The position numbers were made by a program, and so were the translations under genes. Of a DNA stretch of 64,000 nucleotides, positions 60,493 to 64,000 are shown in pieces. The DNA is from Polyodon spathula (taxonomy: Eukaryota; Chordata; Actinopteri; Acipenseriformes; Polyodontidae), in contig NC_054538.1 in NCBI RefSeq assembly GCF_017654505.1, forward strand, positions 62,912,178 to 62,976,177, written 5' to 3'. The number at the start of each line of letters is the position of its first letter. Position 1 is the stretch's first letter. A model generated the notes under the pieces. It saw only the letters and a list, made by a program, of their open reading frames with translations, did no database searches and was not told the origin of the DNA.

Positions 60493-62259
60493 TCTAGTAA
60501 TGAGTTCATTGAAAGGAGACAAATAATGTTACACAAGCATTTTCCATGCGATCTCCAGGCTATAGGACGCATCCTGCACTGCAAGCGGAGCGCCTTTACT
60601 GGATGTGGCACTCGGGAGCCCCCAGTGTATTTATATTTATACTTTGTTTAAAAATTGAAATTGATTCAAATGGCGTCATTAAGAGGAGAACGGCATGTTT
60701 CCATACAATTAATTCAACCATTTCATAACTTAATATTAACAAGGTAATAGCTTAATAATCATGAACAACAGGATCTCCCGGATACTTGTAACTCAGTTAA
60801 CTAGGGATTTCAACATGTAAACAAAACGATGGCGTTAATCACTTGCAAAACAAAATAGAAAAACGCTTTTAAGCTTCCTTTATGTTTACTTTTACTTTTT
60901 TTTTATTTTGTTCAAATGCAGCTACCGTAGTGTATTCAGCTATACTGTATGTATTGTGTGTCACAGTTCACATGGAAGGAAGAAGGTGCTGAACATCAGT
61001 CAAATGCTGCAAATCCATAATTGTTTGTGAACAATTTATTACATACTTGTTGTCTTTGGAAACAAACCCTCAAACATTTAGTAATATTAATGATCATGCA
61101 CATTATACTGTTTGTAATATGTTATCTTACGCAATATAGTATAGTATTACAAATTTTATACTTATGTTTTAAAGTATATATATTGCATATAAACTAAATA
61201 CATCCTGACTAATGTCTTGGCTGTAAATATTTAAGAGGTACAGTTTCATTTGTTGCTACATCAACTTATGGAGTCCCCATTGGAGATAGCACTGTCAATC
61301 ATGGTTCTCATCATTAGCTTTATAGACTGAGCTAAGGTCAGAAGCATCCACAAGACATAAGTGACCTAAGGAATTCAAATTAAATTACCCAGAGGATTAT
61401 TAGGATACAGAGGATTATTAAACTGACGAATACCCATTAACTTATTCTCTGTGGTGTAGTCCGATTGCGCATGCGTAACTTATGAGTTAGCAAAAAATAA
61501 ACTGCGCATGCTCGAAGAAAATTTTAAATAACTAGCTATATACTTTATAAATTTTTTCGGTTCCAAAAAAAGATGTAGTGTTTTCTCCTACATCATCATT
61601 CACACTAGCAAGTATTGGTACGAATGACTTAAAGCTGCTCAACAAAACCTCTCCATGTATCTACTATTCTATTTATCTGCACTGTCTATTGCCTTTGCCA
61701 TTGCCCGACGTGAAGCTTCTACTTCAAGCTTTTTTTGCAAAGCTGCATTATGTGCACTGCCACTAGAATGTCATTTAATGTAACGGTTTTGTAACAGCGT
61801 CTAGCAAGCGTTACAGTGGCATAGAGGCTGCAGACTGAACTACTGATTTGACCACAATCATTAATAAACTCAAGCCATGGGTAATTCTTCAGCCAGTTTG
61901 GTCTTTCACTTCACTGGCATTGCCTGTTTGTGTTTTATTATAACATTCTGCATTACATTTTTAATATAAAACAATCAGATGCCTCATCGTTGCAAGGTGC
62001 TTGTCTTTTTAATCAATGGTCCATTTTGTCTAGGCCATGTTGTCTTTTTAAGTTATAAGAAGAAACATCCCAAAGTCACTGCTTGTAAAATAAATGGGGT
62101 TTTTTTTGCCCCCCAATACTGTTTATTTTCTTCTTGCTGCAATAGACTGAGCCGGGAAGGCTTCTATAAAAACAAACAATAAAACAATACTGCCGGCTGT
62201 CACTGCTCTTGCCCTGTGTCCGCTTCCTGTGCAGGAGTGTGTTTATTTGCATAGTTTGG
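60493..62259. other. Intronic stretch; two NRF1-like motifs, no gene seen
   Basis: AT-rich DNA. TGCGCATGCG (61,466-61,475) and TGCGCATGCT (61,503-61,512) lie 37 bp apart and resemble NRF1 sites. No exon was recognised. The 62-codon frame at 61,578-61,766 has no known motif. Confidence 0.45.
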
Positions 62260-62269
62260 CCAGGCACAG

Positions 62270-62637
62270 GTACTTGTGGAGCTCGTCCGGATCCGTGGAT
62301 TCAGTGAACTGGAACTGGGCTTGCTCTTCTTGCTCTCAGGTGGCAGCGTCTGCGTATACCCCCCGGGCTTCCCTCTCCAGGTCGGTGGCTAGTCGAGCCA
62401 AAGTCTCCCCTGCCATCTGCGCTCGCCTTTGGAAACTGTCTAACAGTAGCTTCTGTTCCCCTGTATTGCCAAACCGCTGTTGGAGGGTGCCCAGCCAGGA
62501 CCCATGTGCTCTGCCGGCGGTGACTGCCGTTTCCCAGCACTGCTCCTGGTCTTTTCCTCCATCCGGATGAGCTCCGTCTTGAGTTCCTTGGCATACTGGG
62601 ACAGTTGTTCCATCCTCAATCCCGCTTCTGACGCCAG
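62270..62637 (-). pseudogene. Ty3/gypsy element C: primer site region and gag start
   Basis: Directly inside the LTR the minus strand reads CTGGCGTCAGAAGCGGGATT, in the place of a primer-binding site and leader. An ATG at 62,613 then gives MEQLSQYAKELKTELIRMEE, a coiled-coil-like gag start. After frame changes come TLQQRFGNTGEQKLLLDSFQ, then RRAQMAGETLARLATDLERE and ARGVYADA, the gag core (L-x-x-R-F-G...R-x-Q-x-x-G-E-x-L-x-x-L-A-x-D-x-E-x-x-A-R-x-x-Y). A stop follows, and the piece fades near 62,270. The rest of gag and all of pol are absent. Confidence 0.7.
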
Positions 62638-62968
62638 TGTAGCGTTTTGCCGGAGGCAGAAAATGGAGAAGACATGCTTTTTTCAGTTGAATGCTTTATT
62701 TGATTTTAGGACGCACCCACACAGAGACTACTGCTCTATCAGCTTCACTGCATTCCATGAACAACAACCAGTTTGGTGTCGCAGAACCTTTTTATAATTT
62801 CAGCTCCGCCCTTTATGCAGAACAAGGTACCAGAGCTGACACACATCCCATTGGCCCTCAGCTGCACACCAGAACCAATGGGCACAGATGAACAACAACC
62901 CATCAAGACAGACAGATAACAACCAATGGGGAAACAGACCAGGGAAGACAAACGGGCAGCGGGTTACA
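62638..62968 (-). mobile_element. Ty3/gypsy element C: 5' LTR (minus)
   Basis: On the plus strand the LTR runs TGTAGCGTTTTGCC to GGGTTACA, 331 bp with TG and CA ends. In its own orientation (minus) it has GAAATTATAAAAAGG as a TATA box (about 62,795), a CAAATAAAGCATTC polyadenylation signal (about 62,695) and the end AACGCTACA. The primer site and gag of element C follow at once, so this is a true 5' LTR. No 3' LTR was seen. Confidence 0.75.
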
Positions 62969-64000
62969 TTATACACTGGAAAAGGTAAACAAGCAGCGGC
63001 TGGACACAGCGGGGAGGGAATAACACACAACATGGAAACTCAAACAAACAGCAGGGAACACAGTACATAAACATCAATGCACAGATTGCTACAGTACTGT
63101 CTTTAAATTGGGGCTTTAGTGAAGACCGCTTGTGACCTTTCAGAAAGGTACTAATCCTTCGGACTAGTACCACAATATTGTTAGTTTCTAACCCTGCACA
63201 TATATATATTAATGCTCCAGATAAGCTGTGTAGCTGACGTTTTTACATATTAACAAACCTAATCTACAAACTAAATTAAAATTGAATGTGTAAAAATCCA
63301 CATAGCAATTTCGCTGCACAGCTTGTCTGCCTCCCCTGCCACCTCCTCTAAAACTTCCACTAACAACTACTTTGCCCAGAATATGTCTTCAGTTACTAGG
63401 AAAGTGTATACAAGTAAAACCAACCTAACACACATGATCCAATCTCTGGTTAGCCCTGTTGTATATAAACACCCCAGTCCAGCTATAAATACAACTGAAA
63501 CTATCATCCAAGGTAACCACTAAAACAAAGGTGCCTATAATATTAAACAAACAGTTTTATAACTTTTGTGTTAATGCATTTCCTTATTTTATATGTGTGG
63601 CTTTATATTGTTTTAACATGTAACATGTTCACTGAGCTTAAGAATGTAATGTTAAAATATAAGTAGCGTAATTAATTTGCAGAGACTTGCGGTTTTAGGC
63701 ACATGCAACCCATTGCAAGGGGCCCCCTGTTGTTGTGGCTCAAAAAAAACTTATATTCACCTCAAGTCTGTACCAGAATTATTGACTTATTAGCCATTGT
63801 ACCGTTCTTTTTATCTATGAGGGAAATACATATACAGGCATCTTGCATGTGTAGGGTTGCGTATTTCAATGAACCTGGAAACTTATTAAAATAAATGCGT
63901 TTCCAGCTAATGTATCGTCCTCGTCTCTTGCTCGACTACATCCTGGGGGAAATTTGCTGGATTTGCATTGCCTTACGTTTGCTTTTGACTGCCTGTTGCG
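62969..64000. other. Intronic stretch, no gene seen
   Basis: AT-rich DNA. Open frames of about 60-70 codons lack known motifs. TTTCAGAAAGGTACTAATCC near 63,138 and ACTAGTACCACAATATTG make a loose inverted pair. No further fancl exon was recognised. Confidence 0.5.

Noticed and set aside
60835..60860. AGGGATTTCAACATG as a possible start of the next fancl exon (GRDFH)
   Set aside because: A stop codon follows at once and no acceptor site fits; it does not read as FANCL.

Overview
This window looks like AT-rich, repeat-dense nuclear DNA from a vertebrate, most likely a ray-finned fish. The evidence is a recognisable vertebrate coding exon, long dinucleotide and ATT/AAT microsatellites, and a varied set of transposable elements typical of fish: L2-type LINE, Penelope-like, DIRS-like, Ty3/gypsy, hAT, PIF/Harbinger, Tc1/mariner and R2-like. 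The breadth of old families would fit a non-teleost fish such as a sturgeon or paddlefish, but that is a weak inference. There is no bacterial gene organisation, rRNA, tRNA or CRISPR array.

Only one host gene is supported. At 57,660-57,752 (+) an exon with a good acceptor and donor encodes 31 residues matching the start of FANCL, the E3 ubiquitin ligase of the Fanconi anaemia core complex. A GC-richer block at 55,735-55,865, ending in a splice donor and holding GC-box and E2F-like sequences, is the best candidate for its promoter and untranslated first exon. Everything to the left (1-55.7 kb) then reads as the intergenic region upstream of fancl. The rest, to 64 kb, would be fancl intron sequence, because the next coding exon was not found.

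Layout: 1-8 kb intergenic, with a fold-back element (3.4 kb) and the 3' end of an R2-like LINE (4.4-5.6 kb). 8.7-10.6 kb L2-type LINE, minus strand. 10.8-13.1 kb LTR-like sequences and a Penelope-like reverse transcriptase fragment. 14.7-15.1 kb a processed pseudogene of a ubiquitin-specific protease, with polyadenylation signal and poly(A) tail. 15.4-26.5 kb unique AT-rich DNA with microsatellites. 26.6-27.9 kb a hAT element. 31.9-32.4 kb a large fold-back element. 35.1-37.0 kb a DIRS-like gag and leader with an inverted tip. 39.8-41.6 kb a DNA transposon with matching ends and nested repeats. 42.5-45.0 kb a broken Ty3/gypsy element, minus strand. 45.3-46.1 kb a zinc-finger remnant and an LTR. 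49.4-53.2 kb a second, longer Ty3/gypsy element, minus strand. 54.0-55.6 kb a nested palindrome and a Harbinger-like element. 55.7-57.8 kb the fancl 5' end. 57.8-63.0 kb further transposon pieces, a solo LTR with a perfect 5-bp target duplication, a fold-back element, and an LTR with the start of a gag gene.

All mobile elements seen here are broken by stops, frameshifts, internal deletions or loss of catalytic residues, so none looks able to move by itself. The most informative items are the fancl start exon, the protease retropseudogene, the Ty3/gypsy polymerase that has lost all three catalytic aspartates, and several palindromic elements. No clear new multi-gene system was found.
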